This document shows positions 1 through 11,653 of a DNA stretch of 64,000 nt, one piece after another (positions within the stretch are counted from its first letter, which is position 1; every line of letters starts with the position of its first letter). Source of the DNA: JAWVFM01 sp963841455 (GTDB taxonomy: Bacteria; Actinomycetota; Thermoleophilia; Solirubrobacterales; 70-9); NCBI GenBank assembly GCA_963841455.1, contig CAWJCU010000006.1, positions 5,458-69,457 on the forward strand, given 5' to 3'. Position numbers and translations under genes: made by a program. Below the pieces are notes generated by a model that was given only the letters and a program-made list of their open reading frames with translations, was not told the origin of the DNA and made no database searches.

Positions 1-922
<922 letters not shown>

Positions 923-1179
923 GTGAGCACCACCACGTGCGCGAACGCACCGGTGGCGCGATACCCATAATTGGCCTTTGTGCAGTTTTCAAGCTCCGCC
1001 GAGGCTGCAAGCGAAGGTCGTTCGCCCGCGGTCCCTCAAAACTGAGCAGCGACGCTGCGGCCCCTGAGGGCCACGACGCAGGTCCGGTCGACGTGTCGGG
1101 ACGCCTCAAGGCCGAAGCCTCGAGGCGGACTCCCTCAGCCGGGCACCGGTATTGGCGCCGGCCTCGTAGAGCTCCCTAG
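923..1179 (-). other. 16S-23S internal transcribed spacer, no tRNA
   Basis: This 257-base spacer has no cloverleaf or conserved T-arm sequence on the minus strand, so the operon lacks spacer tRNAs. Bases 1035-1053 carry a CTCAAAACTGAGCAGCG block. Its transcript is complementary to the block upstream of 16S at 2928-2949, so the two would form the 16S processing stalk. A second TTGAAAACTGC-type block near 981-997 lies just before 23S and is probably the 5' arm of the 23S processing stem. The pairing is seen in the sequence; the RNase III role is general knowledge. Confidence 0.85.
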
Positions 1180-2731
<1,552 letters not shown>

Positions 2732-3009
2732 TGACTTGAGGGTTTCAATCCGACCCCCCGGGTCAGGGGTGGCCGGTTCCTCTGTCAAAACGAAGAGATG
2801 CCATGCCTGGCTTGGCCACCGGCGTACACCGCCGGTGACCGACATGACGGGTTCAATAAGCCCCCGTACGGGGTGCGCACGGGGGCCGGACCTGTCGCGA
2901 CCACCGGCCCGAAGGCCCGTGGTTCGCGCGCTGCTCAGTTTTCAAGGACCGCCGCGGGCCTCTCCGGAGGACTTCCGGAAAGCCCGACCCGCCTCGAAGG
3001 CGACCACCG
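2732..3009 (-). other. rrn leader region
   Basis: Transcribed leader between the rrn promoter and 16S. On the minus strand bases 2949-2928 read GTCCTTGAAAACTGAGCAGC, the partner of the spacer block at 1035-1053 in the 16S processing stem. GC-rich inverted repeats around 2820-2920 can also pair. No protein-coding gene is supported here. Confidence 0.6.
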
Positions 3010-3038
3010 AGTATATCGAGCGGTCGATGAGATCTCAA
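3010..3038 (-). promoter_or_regulatory. rrn promoter, sigma-70 type
   Basis: On the minus strand a -35 box TTGAGA (3038-3033) and a -10 box TATACT (3015-3010) are separated by exactly 17 bases, close to consensus for the housekeeping sigma factor. It lies 21 bases after the tyrS stop and about 280 bases before 16S, so tyrS transcription could run into the rRNA operon. Confidence 0.75.
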
Positions 3039-3059
3039 GCCCCCGAGACGCGGGGCCAG

Positions 3060-4241
3060 TCAATGGCCGGAGCCCACCCGAACGCGGCGGAATCTCCTGC
3101 GGCCGACCTGGAGGATAGCGCCGTCGAGCTGGCCGGCCGGCACATCGAGACGCCCCGTGGCCAGCTGGTCACCGTCGACCTTCACCCCTCCCTGGTCGAT
3201 GAGCCGCCTAGCCTCGCTCCTCGAGATGCCGAACGCGTCGGCCAGTACCGCCGGAAGGTGCACCTCGGTCGCGGAGTCGACGGTGATCGAGACTTCTTCC
3301 ACGTCCTCGGGCACCTCGTGCCGAACGTGCACCCGGTCGAAGGCCTCCTCGGCCGCGAGGCCCGCGCCCTCGCCGGAGAAGCGGTCGACGATCCGGCGAG
3401 CGAGCTTGCGCTTCGCCTCGCCGGGGTGCTGGTCGGGCACGAGGTCCTCGTCGAGCAGAAGGAGGGAGTACTGCTCTAGCGCGCTGTCGGGCACGCTCAT
3501 CAGGCGGCCGAACATCTCATCGGGAGGATCGGTGACGCCGACGTAGTTCCCGAAGGACTTGCTCATCTTCCGCGTCCCGTCGGTGCCGACCAGAAGAGGC
3601 ATCGTGAGGATCGACTGCGGAGGCCTTCCGAGCGCGGTCTGCACGTCCCGCGCGAAGAGCAGGTTGAAGGTCTGGTCGCTGCCGCCGAGCTCGACGTCGG
3701 CGTCGACGGCGACGGAGTCGTAGCCCTGGAGCACCGGATAGAGGAGCTCGAGCGCCGAGATCGGCTGCTCGTTGCGCATCCGCTGCGCGAAGTCCTCCCG
3801 CTCGAGCAACCTCGCGACGGTGAAGTGGCGGATCAGCGAGAAGAGCTCCCCGCTCGGCATCTCGAGCCATTCGCTGTTGTGGCGCAGCTCCACCCGGTCG
3901 GGATCCAGGACCTTGAACGCCTGCTGCCGGTAGGTCTCGGCGTTCGCCTCGATTTCCTCGGCCGACAGCACGGGCCGCTCCTCCGACCGCCCGCTCGGGT
4001 CCCCAACGCGCGCCGTGTAGTCACCCACGATCAGCACGACGACGTGCCCGGCATCCTGGAACGCCCGCAGCTTGTTCAGCACGACGACGTGCCCGAGGTG
4101 TATGTCGGCGGTCGTCGGGTCTATGCCGAGCTTCACGCGCAGGGGCTTCCTTCCCTCGAGCTGCTCGGCGAGCCGCCCCTTCGGAAGGGCGTCGACCGCT
4201 CCGCGCAGCAGGGTGTCGGCCTGGGATCGAGGGTCGTTCAA
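3060..4241 (-). CDS. tyrS: tyrosyl-tRNA synthetase
   Basis: Cytoplasmic class I aminoacyl-tRNA synthetase that joins tyrosine to tRNA-Tyr. The 393-residue protein has the HIGH-type motif as HLGH (about residue 47), the KMSKS loop (about residue 224) and a C-terminal S4-like RNA-binding region from about residue 325. Start: TTG at 4241, preceded by GGAGGAG at a good distance, so I accept the unusual start. It is divergent from the penicillin-binding protein gene and lies directly upstream of the rrn promoter. No anomaly seen. Confidence 0.96.
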   Translation of the reverse strand: MNDPRSQADTLLRGAVDALPKGRLAEQLEGRKPLRVKLGIDPTTADIHLGHVVVLNKLRAFQDAGHVVVLIVGDYTARVGDPSGRSEERPVLSAEEIEANAETYRQQAFKVLDPDRVELRHNSEWLEMPSGELFSLIRHFTVARLLEREDFAQRMRNEQPISALELLYPVLQGYDSVAVDADVELGGSDQTFNLLFARDVQTALGRPPQSILTMPLLVGTDGTRKMSKSFGNYVGVTDPPDEMFGRLMSVPDSALEQYSLLLLDEDLVPDQHPGEAKRKLARRIVDRFSGEGAGLAAEEAFDRVHVRHEVPEDVEEVSITVDSATEVHLPAVLADAFGISRSEARRLIDQGGVKVDGDQLATGRLDVPAGQLDGAILQVGRRRFRRVRVGSGH

Positions 4242-4290
4242 GGCTCCTCCGGGCGGCCTCGAAGCGGGTGGCCGACGGGTGGCCCAATGC

Positions 4291-4296
4291 TAGACT
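4291..4296 (+). promoter_or_regulatory. candidate extended -10 element upstream of PBP
   Basis: TGCTAGACT has the form of an extended -10 (TGn plus TAGACT) in the 171-base gap between divergent tyrS and the penicillin-binding protein gene. No good -35 box is present, which extended -10 promoters can tolerate. Just downstream lies a CCCCG/CGGGG inverted repeat in the leader. Confidence 0.35.
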
Positions 4297-4412
4297 CATC
4301 CGCTCCCCGAGCGGGGCTGCCCCCGCATTGCTCTCCGGGGTTTCCCACTCGCCAGCCGGCCCCGCGGTCGGCCTCGGATACCACCGGCGGGCTGCCCTGG
4401 GATAGACCCGAC

Positions 4413-6782
4413 ATGCAGCTGAGACGTAACCGCACAACGCTCGAAGCCCCTGCTCCAACGAGCAACGGCGACGCACCGAAGCAGGCGCGCCCCCGGCTCA
4501 AGAAGCTCCGAGTCGCGCTCGTCCTCTTCGGGCTCGCCCTCCTCGCCTTCGTCTCCTGGATCTTCGGGATCATGGCCGCGGTCGCCAGCGACCTACCGCA
4601 GCTCGACGATCGCGCCCAGTTCAAGAACGCGCAGAACTCGGTCATCCTCGACGATCACAACCAGCGCCTCGCGATCGTCACCAACAATCGCGGCCGCGTC
4701 CTCATCCCCTCGAAGGGGATCGCGCCGATCATGAAGGAGGCGACCGTCGCGATCGAGGACAAGCGCTTCTACGAGCACCGGGGCGTCGACTTCGTCGGCA
4801 TCGGCCGCGCGGTCGTCTCGGACGTCATCAACCAGGGGGCCTCTCAGGGTGCGTCCACCATCACCGAGCAGTTCGTCAAGAACGCGCTCCAGGCGCAGGG
4901 CAGCCGCACGGTCTTCGAGAAGCTGCGCGAGGCGGCGCTCGCATACCAGCTCGAGCGCCACTGGGACAAGGACAAGATCCTAACCGAGTACCTGAACACC
5001 ATCTACTTCGGCGAGGGCGCATACGGCATCGAGGCCGCCGCCAAGACGTATTTCGGCTGGAACCATCCCGGGTGCGGGACTTCCGGTCACCGCTGCGCCT
5101 CCGAGCTCCTCCCCTGGGAGGCGGCGACGCTCTCCGGGATCATCTCCTCCCCGACGGGCTACGACCCGAAGACCCATCCGCGAGCCGCCCTCGTGCGACG
5201 CAACCTAGTGCTCCAGAACATGGAGGAGCAGGGCTACATAACACAGGGTGAGTACAAGCGCTACTCCCGGGTCCCGCTCCCGCCCCCGGGCCAGATCCAC
5301 GCTCCGAGCCAGCCGTCCGCGGCGCCGTACTTCACGTCGTGGCTGCGGCAGCAGCTCGTCGACCTCTACGGCGCCGGTCAGGCCTTCAGCGGCGGCCTCA
5401 AGGTCAAGTCGACGCTCGACCTAAGCCTCGAGAACAAGGTGCAGGAGATCGTCGACCAGAACGTCGGCGGGCTCGGCCCTTCGTCCGCAGTCGCCGTGAT
5501 CGACAACAAGACCGGGGGCATCCGGGCGCTCGTCGGTGGCACCGACTACAAGTCGCAGCCGTTCAACATCGCCACCGAGGGAGCGCGCCAGCCCGGCTCG
5601 TCGTTCAAGCCCTTCACCCTCGTGACCGCGCTCGAACAGGGCATCTCGCCATCGAGCGTCTGGGCCTCGGCGCCACAGGCGCTGCCGTACAAGGCCGAGC
5701 TGCCGCCGAAGAAGAACGCGAAGGGCAAGGCGAAGGGCAAGGCGAAAGGCAAGGCGAAGGGCAAGTCCCAAATCGTCAACGACCTGTTCCGCGTCTCCAA
5801 CTACGGCGACGAGTACGCGGGGAGCCGGACGCTTCAGGACGCGACGACCTACTCCGACAACGCCGTCTACTCGCAGGTGGGGATGCAGGTCGGGCCGGCG
5901 AACGTCGCCGGGACCGCCCAGAAGATGGGGATCACGAGCCCGCTGACCACCCCGGGCATCAAGTACTCCGTGAACGGCGGCCCGTTCACGGAGTACAACC
6001 CGGCGCTGATCCTGGGCGGGCTCTCGACCGGCGTCAACCCGCTCGAGATGGCGCACGCCTACGACACCCTCGCCCAGGACGGCCGGCTGACGAGCGGCAC
6101 GATGGCGGCCCAGAGCGGCGGACCGGTCGGGATCCTCAAGGTCACCGACTCGGATGGCCACCTCGTGGGGGCCGACAACGGTGCTTCGGGCGTCAACGAG
6201 GTGAAGAGCCAGCAGGTCATTCCTTCCACCGTCGCGCAGACCACGAAGTCGATCCTGCAGACGGTCGTCGCCTCCGGGACCGGCACCCACGCGCAGACCG
6301 GCGGCTACGTCTGGGGCAAGACCGGAACGACCACCAGCAACGGCGACGCCTGGTTCGTCGGGTCGACCGGGGACATCACGGTCGCGATCTGGGTCGGCTA
6401 CCCGGACTCCAACAAACCCATGTCGACGCTCTACAACGGAGGCCCCGTCGACGGAGGAACGATCCCGGCCGACATGTTCTCCGACATCGTCTCCGCCTGG
6501 GACGGCATCAAGGCCTCGGAACGCGCTCACAAGAAGCACCCTGGGCCAGCGGCGCCCAGCGCCGGCACGACCTCGGTGCCGACCTACACGCCGCCCGCGA
6601 CTACGGTCGCCCCCGCCACCCCGTCGGCCCCGGCGCCCTCCACCGGGAGGAGGAGGAGGAGGAGGAGGAGGCGCGCCTCAGGCGACGCCCGCGCCCGCCC
6701 CGGCGCCGGCGCCCGGGGCCGGCGGCACCGGCGGCGCTCCCCCCGTCAGCGGGGGCGGCGGGGTGGGGGCCGGCTGAGGTAG
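4413..6782 (+). CDS. class A penicillin-binding protein (transglycosylase/transpeptidase)
   Basis: Bifunctional enzyme that polymerises glycan strands and cross-links peptidoglycan outside the membrane. A cytoplasmic basic stretch and one membrane segment (about residues 30-55) come first. The GT51 domain shows EDKRFYEHRG (E115) and QGASTITEQF. The transpeptidase has SSFK (S396/K399), a SDN motif (TYSDN) and KTGTT (K636). The start is the ATG at 4413; upstream frame is tyrS antisense. A run of Lys/Gly/Ala repeats (KGKAKG, 5716-5765) sits inside the transpeptidase. The tail after residue 744 turns into nine Arg residues encoded by an AGG tract and is probably frameshifted. The alternative frame gives a Gly/Pro/Ala tail ending at a TGA at 6775-6777, more typical of such proteins. 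Confidence 0.93.
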   Translation: MQLRRNRTTLEAPAPTSNGDAPKQARPRLKKLRVALVLFGLALLAFVSWIFGIMAAVASDLPQLDDRAQFKNAQNSVILDDHNQRLAIVTNNRGRVLIPSKGIAPIMKEATVAIEDKRFYEHRGVDFVGIGRAVVSDVINQGASQGASTITEQFVKNALQAQGSRTVFEKLREAALAYQLERHWDKDKILTEYLNTIYFGEGAYGIEAAAKTYFGWNHPGCGTSGHRCASELLPWEAATLSGIISSPTGYDPKTHPRAALVRRNLVLQNMEEQGYITQGEYKRYSRVPLPPPGQIHAPSQPSAAPYFTSWLRQQLVDLYGAGQAFSGGLKVKSTLDLSLENKVQEIVDQNVGGLGPSSAVAVIDNKTGGIRALVGGTDYKSQPFNIATEGARQPGSSFKPFTLVTALEQGISPSSVWASAPQALPYKAELPPKKNAKGKAKGKAKGKAKGKSQIVNDLFRVSNYGDEYAGSRTLQDATTYSDNAVYSQVGMQVGPANVAGTAQKMGITSPLTTPGIKYSVNGGPFTEYNPALILGGLSTGVNPLEMAHAYDTLAQDGRLTSGTMAAQSGGPVGILKVTDSDGHLVGADNGASGVNEVKSQQVIPSTVAQTTKSILQTVVASGTGTHAQTGGYVWGKTGTTTSNGDAWFVGSTGDITVAIWVGYPDSNKPMSTLYNGGPVDGGTIPADMFSDIVSAWDGIKASERAHKKHPGPAAPSAGTTSVPTYTPPATTVAPATPSAPAPSTGRRRRRRRRRASGDARARPGAGARGRRHRRRSPRQRGRRGGGRLR
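5716..5765 (+). repeat. in-frame 12-base tandem repeat in PBP
   Basis: About four copies of a 12-base unit (AAGGGCAAGGCG and close variants) encode repeated Lys-Gly-Lys-Ala. The repeat keeps frame and lies between the SxxK and SxN motifs of the transpeptidase domain. It is a strongly basic insertion, likely in a surface loop. Confidence 0.8.
6645..6671 (+). repeat. AGG/GGA triplet tract at the 3' end of PBP
   Basis: A GGG followed by eight AGG triplets. Read in the PBP frame it gives Gly and a poly-Arg run. Shifted by one base it gives poly-Gly leading into a Pro/Ala-rich tail. Such tracts slip easily in replication and in sequencing. Confidence 0.85.
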
Positions 6783-7327
6783 CGGCTTCCCGCGGCGCAG
6801 AAGCGCCACGGCAACTCGGTCGCGCGGCTGATCCCGATCCTCGGTCCGGTCGCGACCTCCACGGCCTCCCACTCGTCCCGTCTCTCCCGCAGCTCGAAGG
6901 GCGCCCTCAGGAGCGAAGCGCCGTTCGCTGCGAGGCCCACACCGATCGCCTGCGTGAGCTTTCCGGGCCCGGAGCAGAGCTCGCTCGCTCGCCTGCGCCC
7001 GCGTCGGGCGCGCATTGCGTCGAGCCCGCAGCGGGGCTCGAGGGCGCGAATCAGGACCGCGGCGGCGCTCCCCTCCGGCTCGGCGACCGCGTTGAGCAGG
7101 TTGTGCACGCCGTACGAGAAGTAGACGTAGGCGATCCCCGGCGGGCCGAAGAGGACCTCGTTGCGCGGGGTCCGCCCGCCGAAGGCGTGACAGGCGGGGT
7201 CGTCAGCATCGTAGCTCTCCGTCTCGACGATCACACCGCCCACGCCCTCGTGCAGCAGGGCGCAGCCGATCAGGTCTCGGGCCACGTCGTGGACCGAGCG
7301 ATCGAAGAAGTCTGCGTCGAGGCTCAC
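6746..7327 (-). CDS. mpg: 3-methyladenine DNA glycosylase (AAG/MPG family)
   Basis: Base-excision repair enzyme that removes alkylated purines such as 3-methyladenine. The 193-residue protein shows the family blocks: FFDRSVHDVARDLIG at the N-terminus, the ETESYDADDPACHAFGGRT stretch with the catalytic-region Glu, the AYVYFSYGVHNLLN block and the LCSGPGKLTQAIG block. Start: GTG at 7327, overlapping the argH stop as GTGA, so translation is probably coupled to argH. The 3' end overlaps the PBP 3' end on the other strand by 37 bases (tail-to-tail). Confidence 0.92.
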   Translation of the reverse strand: MSLDADFFDRSVHDVARDLIGCALLHEGVGGVIVETESYDADDPACHAFGGRTPRNEVLFGPPGIAYVYFSYGVHNLLNAVAEPEGSAAAVLIRALEPRCGLDAMRARRGRRRASELCSGPGKLTQAIGVGLAANGASLLRAPFELRERRDEWEAVEVATGPRIGISRATELPWRFCAAGSRYLSRPPPRRPR

Positions 7328-8700
7328 TCCGCCGAACGCACGTCGGCGAGCGCCTGCCGGGCGAGCTCGAGCTGGCGGCCCACCGCAGCCGAGGCGGTCC
7401 CCCCCTCGGAGCTCTTCGATTCGATCCATCGCCGCTCAGCCAGGATCTCGTAGTAGGAGTCGTCGAGAAGCTCGGAGTGCTCGCGCAACTCCTCCGGGCC
7501 TATCTCCGAGAGCCGGCAGCCGCTCTCGGTCGCACTGCGGACCAACCCGCCCACCACCCCGTGGGCCTCGCGGAAGGGCATCCCCCTGCGGACGAGCAGG
7601 TCGGCGACATCGGTCGCCGCGAGCATCTCGTCGTCCGCCGCGGCGGCGAGGCGCTCGCGGTTGAACTCGAGCCCAGCAAGCAACTGCTCGGCGGCCTCGA
7701 GCGAGAGCTCTAGCGTGTCGACCGCGTCGAAGAGCGCCTCCTTGTCCTCCTGGAGGTCCTTCGAGTAGGCGAGCGGCAGCGCGTGGAGCACCCCGAGGAG
7801 CGTCGCCAGGTCGCCCGCCACGCGAGGAGCCTTGGCCCGCAGGAGCTCGGCGGCGTCGGGGTTCTTCTTCTGCGGCATGATGCTCGAGCCCGAGGAGAAG
7901 TCGTCAGCGGGCTCGCAGAAGCCGAACTCCTCGGTGGACCAGAGGACGATTTCGGCGCCGAGGCGCGAGAGATGGGTGGCGCAGATCGCAGCCGCCGCCA
8001 GGTAGTCGAGGGCGGCGTCGCGGCTGGCGACCGCGTCGATCGAGTTCGGCGTCGGACGCTCGAAGCCGAGCTCCAGCGCGGCCGCGCCCCGGTCGAGATC
8101 CCAGTCGACGCCCGCGAGAGCCCCGGAGCCGAGCGGCATCTCGGCCGCCGCGCGCCGCGCGGCCGCGAACCGGTCGGCGTCGCGGCGCAGCATCCAGAAG
8201 TAGGCGAGCAGATGGTGGCCGAGATAGACCGCCTGCGCGCGCTGGAGGTGCGTGTAGCCCGGCATCGGCCAGTCCGAGTGCCGTTCGGCAAGGTCGAGCA
8301 GGCGCTCCAGCAGAGCCGAGATCAGCTCGCGAGCGCGCTCGCACCGGTCGCGTGCGTAGAGCGCCACGTCGGTGGCGACCTGGTCGTTTCGCGAGCGGGC
8401 GGTGTGGAGCTTGCCGCCGAGAGGCCCGGCGAGCTCGGTGAGCCTCCGCTCGATCGCCATGTGGATGTCCTCGTCCGCCTCGTCGACCTCGAAGTTGCCG
8501 GACTCGAGCTCAGCCGCCACCTGGTCGAGCCCGCGCCCGAGCTCGGCCAGCTCGCCGTCGTCGAGCACGCCGGCCTCGCGCAGCCGCACCGCATGCACCC
8601 TCGAGGCGCGGATGTCCTGCGGCCACAGTCGGATGTCGAACGAGATCGACGAGTTGAGGCGCGCGAAGAGCGAATGTTGGGGGTCGGGGAGCCGCGTCAT
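7324..8700 (-). CDS. argH: argininosuccinate lyase
   Basis: Last step of arginine biosynthesis: argininosuccinate is cleaved to arginine and fumarate. The 458-residue protein has normal family length and the fumarase/aspartase-superfamily signature GSSIMPQKKNPD (about residue 271), with TARSRNDQ near residue 100. ATG start at 8700. No other arginine gene is in the window; the gene lies at the downstream end of the branched-chain amino acid run, after the DegT aminotransferase, and overlaps mpg by 4 bases. Confidence 0.97.
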   Translation of the reverse strand: MTRLPDPQHSLFARLNSSISFDIRLWPQDIRASRVHAVRLREAGVLDDGELAELGRGLDQVAAELESGNFEVDEADEDIHMAIERRLTELAGPLGGKLHTARSRNDQVATDVALYARDRCERARELISALLERLLDLAERHSDWPMPGYTHLQRAQAVYLGHHLLAYFWMLRRDADRFAAARRAAAEMPLGSGALAGVDWDLDRGAAALELGFERPTPNSIDAVASRDAALDYLAAAAICATHLSRLGAEIVLWSTEEFGFCEPADDFSSGSSIMPQKKNPDAAELLRAKAPRVAGDLATLLGVLHALPLAYSKDLQEDKEALFDAVDTLELSLEAAEQLLAGLEFNRERLAAAADDEMLAATDVADLLVRRGMPFREAHGVVGGLVRSATESGCRLSEIGPEELREHSELLDDSYYEILAERRWIESKSSEGGTASAAVGRQLELARQALADVRSAE

Positions 8701-8737
8701 GGTCGCGCCAGGATAGGCCTGGGCCGCCGCGCCGTCC

Positions 8738-9907
8738 TCAGGTCCAATCGCCGCGCAGCGCCTCGGTCAGCGCCTCGGCGACCCGATCGACCTCGCCTTC
8801 CTCCATCCGGCCGAAGAACGGCAGCGCGAGCGAGCGGGCTGCGACGGCCTCGGCGACGGGAAACTCGCCGCCCTCGAAGCCGAACCGCTCGCGATAGAAC
8901 GGCATCAGGTGGATGCACGGCAGGTAGGCCTTCGAGGCGACGCCCCGCTGCTCGAGATCGCCGATCACGGCGTCGCGATCGGCGCCGGCGGGCAGCTGCA
9001 CGACGTAGACGAACCAGCTGCGTCGCTCGGCGCCGCGATCCTCGCATGGGAGTAGAAGACCATCCGGGTCCGCACCGTCGGCGCCCGCCGGGGCCCCGCC
9101 GAGGTCGGCCAGGCGCTCGCGATAGGCCGCCGCGACGCGCTCGCGGGACCCCAGCAGCTCGTCGACCCGCTCCAGCTGCCCGACGCCGATCGCGGCCGCA
9201 ACGTCGCTCATCCGGTAGTTGAACCCGAGCCTGTCGTGGTCGAGCCAGCCCATGTCCGGAGCGCGCCCCTGATTCCGCTCGCTGCGAAGCGCCTCCGCCT
9301 CGCCGGCGTCCGCCGGCACGACCACGCCCCCCTCCCCCGTCGTGATCTGCTTGTTGGCGTAGAAGCCGAAGCAAGCGAGGTTGCCGCTCGCACCGACCCG
9401 CCGGCCCGCCCCGTCGACCGCGCCGAGGGCCTCGCACGCGTCCTCGAGGATGCCGAGGCCGCGCGACTCCACCAGGGCCTCGAGCTGGGCCAGCGGTGCC
9501 GGATAGCCGAACAGGTGCACGGGCAGGAACCCGGCTGACCTCTCCCCCATCGCCGCCTCGGCCGCGTCGGGATCGAGGTTGAGGGTCAGGGGATCGATGT
9601 CGCAGAAGACCGGCAATGCGCGCTCGTACAGCAGGCAGTTCGCCGAGGCGACGAAGCTCAGGGGCGAGGTGACGACCTCGTCGCCCTCGCCCCACCCCAG
9701 GCGTCGCACGCCCAGGTGAAGCGCCGCGGTGCCCGAGGAGGTCGCGACGGCGTCCTCCGTGCCCAAGAGGTCGGCGAACCCGGTCTCGAACCGCCCAAGG
9801 ACCGGGCCGAGCGAGAGCCGGCCCGAGCGCAGCACCTCGAGCACGAGCTCCTCCTCGCGCGGACCGACATCCGGCCTCGCTAGGGGAATCTCGGGCGAGT
9901 CGGGCAC
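8738..9907 (-). CDS. DegT/DnrJ/EryC1/StrS family aminotransferase
   Basis: PLP-dependent aminotransferase of the family that mostly forms amino sugars on nucleotide-diphosphate sugars. The PLP lysine is in FYANKQITTGEGG, and SSGTAALHLGV and ILEDACEALGA are typical family blocks. The C-terminal part has the usual YLPCIHLMPFY motif. I take GTG at 9907, two bases after the cimA stop, giving 389 residues starting just before the PLARPDVG block. The frame is open further upstream inside cimA, so a longer start is possible. No sugar-nucleotide genes adjoin, so the substrate is unknown. Confidence 0.88.
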   Translation of the reverse strand: MPDSPEIPLARPDVGPREEELVLEVLRSGRLSLGPVLGRFETGFADLLGTEDAVATSSGTAALHLGVRRLGWGEGDEVVTSPLSFVASANCLLYERALPVFCDIDPLTLNLDPDAAEAAMGERSAGFLPVHLFGYPAPLAQLEALVESRGLGILEDACEALGAVDGAGRRVGASGNLACFGFYANKQITTGEGGVVVPADAGEAEALRSERNQGRAPDMGWLDHDRLGFNYRMSDVAAAIGVGQLERVDELLGSRERVAAAYRERLADLGGAPAGADGADPDGLLLPCEDRGAERRSWFVYVVQLPAGADRDAVIGDLEQRGVASKAYLPCIHLMPFYRERFGFEGGEFPVAEAVAARSLALPFFGRMEEGEVDRVAEALTEALRGDWT

Positions 9908-9909
9908 CT

Positions 9910-11583
9910 CTACCCGGTCCCGCTCGGAGACCCGCCGGCCCCGGACGCGAGAGCAGAATCGGAAGCCCGCGGCGTAGCCGTGGGCAAGGTATTCGAGGCG
10001 GAAGCGGAGGAGCCGGCGGGAGTTGTTCTGGGCTGGAAGGCGTACTCGAGCGACTCCACAAGCGCCTCCCAGGAGGCCTCGATGATGTTCTCGGAGACGC
10101 CGATCGTGCCCCACGTCTCGGTGCCGTCGGACGAGTCGAGGAGCACCCGGGTCACCGCACCGGTTCCGTGGTGCTCGTCGAGGATCCGGACCTTGTAGTT
10201 CACGAGCTCGATTTCGGCGAGGTGCGGATGCAGCTCGGTGATCGCGTCGCGGAGAGCGCGGTCGAGGGCGTTCACGGGCCCGTTCCCCTCCGCGGTGCGT
10301 ACGAAGCGGCGGTCGCCGATCCAGACCTTGATCGTCGCCTCCGTCTCGACCCCGCCGTCGGCGTGCTTCTCGGTGATCACCCGAAAGCTCTCGAGGCGGA
10401 AGAGCGACTCGTACGCCCCGGTCTCACGACGCAGGAGCAGCTCGAACGAGGCATCCGCTGCCTCGTAGTGGTAGCCGCGGTGCTCACGCTCCTTCACGGC
10501 CTCGACCGCGCTGCGAGCCCCGGTCGCGTCGAGCTCGATTCCGGCGCGTTCGGCGAGGCTCTCGACCGATCCCTTACCGGACAGCTCGGAGATGAGGACC
10601 TCCCGGCTGTTGCCGACGAGATCGGGGTCGACATGCTCGAACGTGCGCGCGTCGGCCTGCACGCCGGCGACGTGCATCCCGCCCTTGTGGGCGAACGCAT
10701 TACGGCCGACGTAGGGCCGGTCGGGATCGGGCTGCTGATTGGTCAGCTCGTCGAGAAAGTGCGCCGTCTCGGTGAGAAGCTGCAGGCGATCGGCGGGCAC
10801 GCACGCGTAGCCCATCTTGAGCTGGAGGGCAGGGAGGATCGAGACCAGGTTGGCGTTGCCGCACCGCTCGCCGTAGCCGTTCATCGTTCCCTGTACGAGG
10901 CGCGCCCCCGCCTCGACGGCCGCGAGGGTGTTGGCGACCGCGCACTCCGCGTCGTTGTGGGCGTGGATTCCCACCTCGACCTCGCCTTCGAGCTCCGCCA
11001 CCACGGCGGCCGTCGCCGCCGCAACCTGGGGCGGCAGGCTCGAGCCGTTGGTGTCGCAGATGGTCACGTTCTCGGCTCCCGCCTCAGCGGCTGCGCGCAG
11101 GCAGTTGAGCGCGTAGGCCGGATCGTCCCGCCAGCCGTCGAAGAAGTGCTCGGCGTCGTAGATCACGCGCTTTCCCGCCTCGCGGCAGTACGCCACCGAG
11201 TCGCGGATCATCGCGAGGTTCTCCTCGCGGGAGACCCTCGTCACCTTCTCGAGGTGCAGCGCCCAGGTCTTCCCGACGAGGGTGCAGACGGGAGCGAAGG
11301 TTCCGACGAGGCTTCGGAGCGCCTCATCGTCGGCGGAGGCGACGTCGCGCCGCCTCGTCATGCCGAAGGCGCAGACGTAGGCGCCCTCGAGCTCGAGGTC
11401 TGCGAGCAGCTCGAACAGCTCGGCCTCCTTGGGGTTCGAGCTCGGGAAGCCCGCCTCCACGAAACCGATTCCGAGCCGGTCCAGCGCAGTGACGACGCGC
11501 GCCTTCTCGGCGGCGGACAGCGACATTCCCGGCCCCTGCATTCCATCGCGCAAGGTCGTGTCGTAGAGCTTTAGGTCGGTCAA
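9910..11583 (-). CDS. cimA: citramalate synthase
   Basis: Condenses pyruvate and acetyl-CoA to (R)-citramalate, the start of the threonine-independent route to 2-oxobutyrate and isoleucine. The 557-residue protein opens with the HMG-like TTLRDGMQGPG motif, where 2-isopropylmalate synthase (also here, leuA) has TTLRDGEQSPG. It contains HAHNDAECAVAN, GTMNGYGERCGN, and a C-terminal LeuA-type regulatory domain (about residues 380-520). Start: TTG at 11583 with GGAAAGG upstream. A Ser/Ala/Thr-rich tail of about 35 residues follows the regulatory domain. LeuCD and LeuB could process its product, which fits the neighbourhood. Confidence 0.92.
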   Translation of the reverse strand: MTDLKLYDTTLRDGMQGPGMSLSAAEKARVVTALDRLGIGFVEAGFPSSNPKEAELFELLADLELEGAYVCAFGMTRRRDVASADDEALRSLVGTFAPVCTLVGKTWALHLEKVTRVSREENLAMIRDSVAYCREAGKRVIYDAEHFFDGWRDDPAYALNCLRAAAEAGAENVTICDTNGSSLPPQVAAATAAVVAELEGEVEVGIHAHNDAECAVANTLAAVEAGARLVQGTMNGYGERCGNANLVSILPALQLKMGYACVPADRLQLLTETAHFLDELTNQQPDPDRPYVGRNAFAHKGGMHVAGVQADARTFEHVDPDLVGNSREVLISELSGKGSVESLAERAGIELDATGARSAVEAVKEREHRGYHYEAADASFELLLRRETGAYESLFRLESFRVITEKHADGGVETEATIKVWIGDRRFVRTAEGNGPVNALDRALRDAITELHPHLAEIELVNYKVRILDEHHGTGAVTRVLLDSSDGTETWGTIGVSENIIEASWEALVESLEYAFQPRTTPAGSSASASNTLPTATPRASDSALASGAGGSPSGTG

Positions 11584-11653
11584 GTGATGCCTTTCCGGTT
11601 CGAGGGTGCGAGCGAGGTGTGCGCGGCGCTGACGCCGCGCGGCCACGGGGCGG

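Noticed and set aside
923..1179. tRNA-Ile or tRNA-Ala genes in the rRNA spacer
   Set aside because: No T-arm or anticodon-arm sequence is present and the spacer is only 257 bases.
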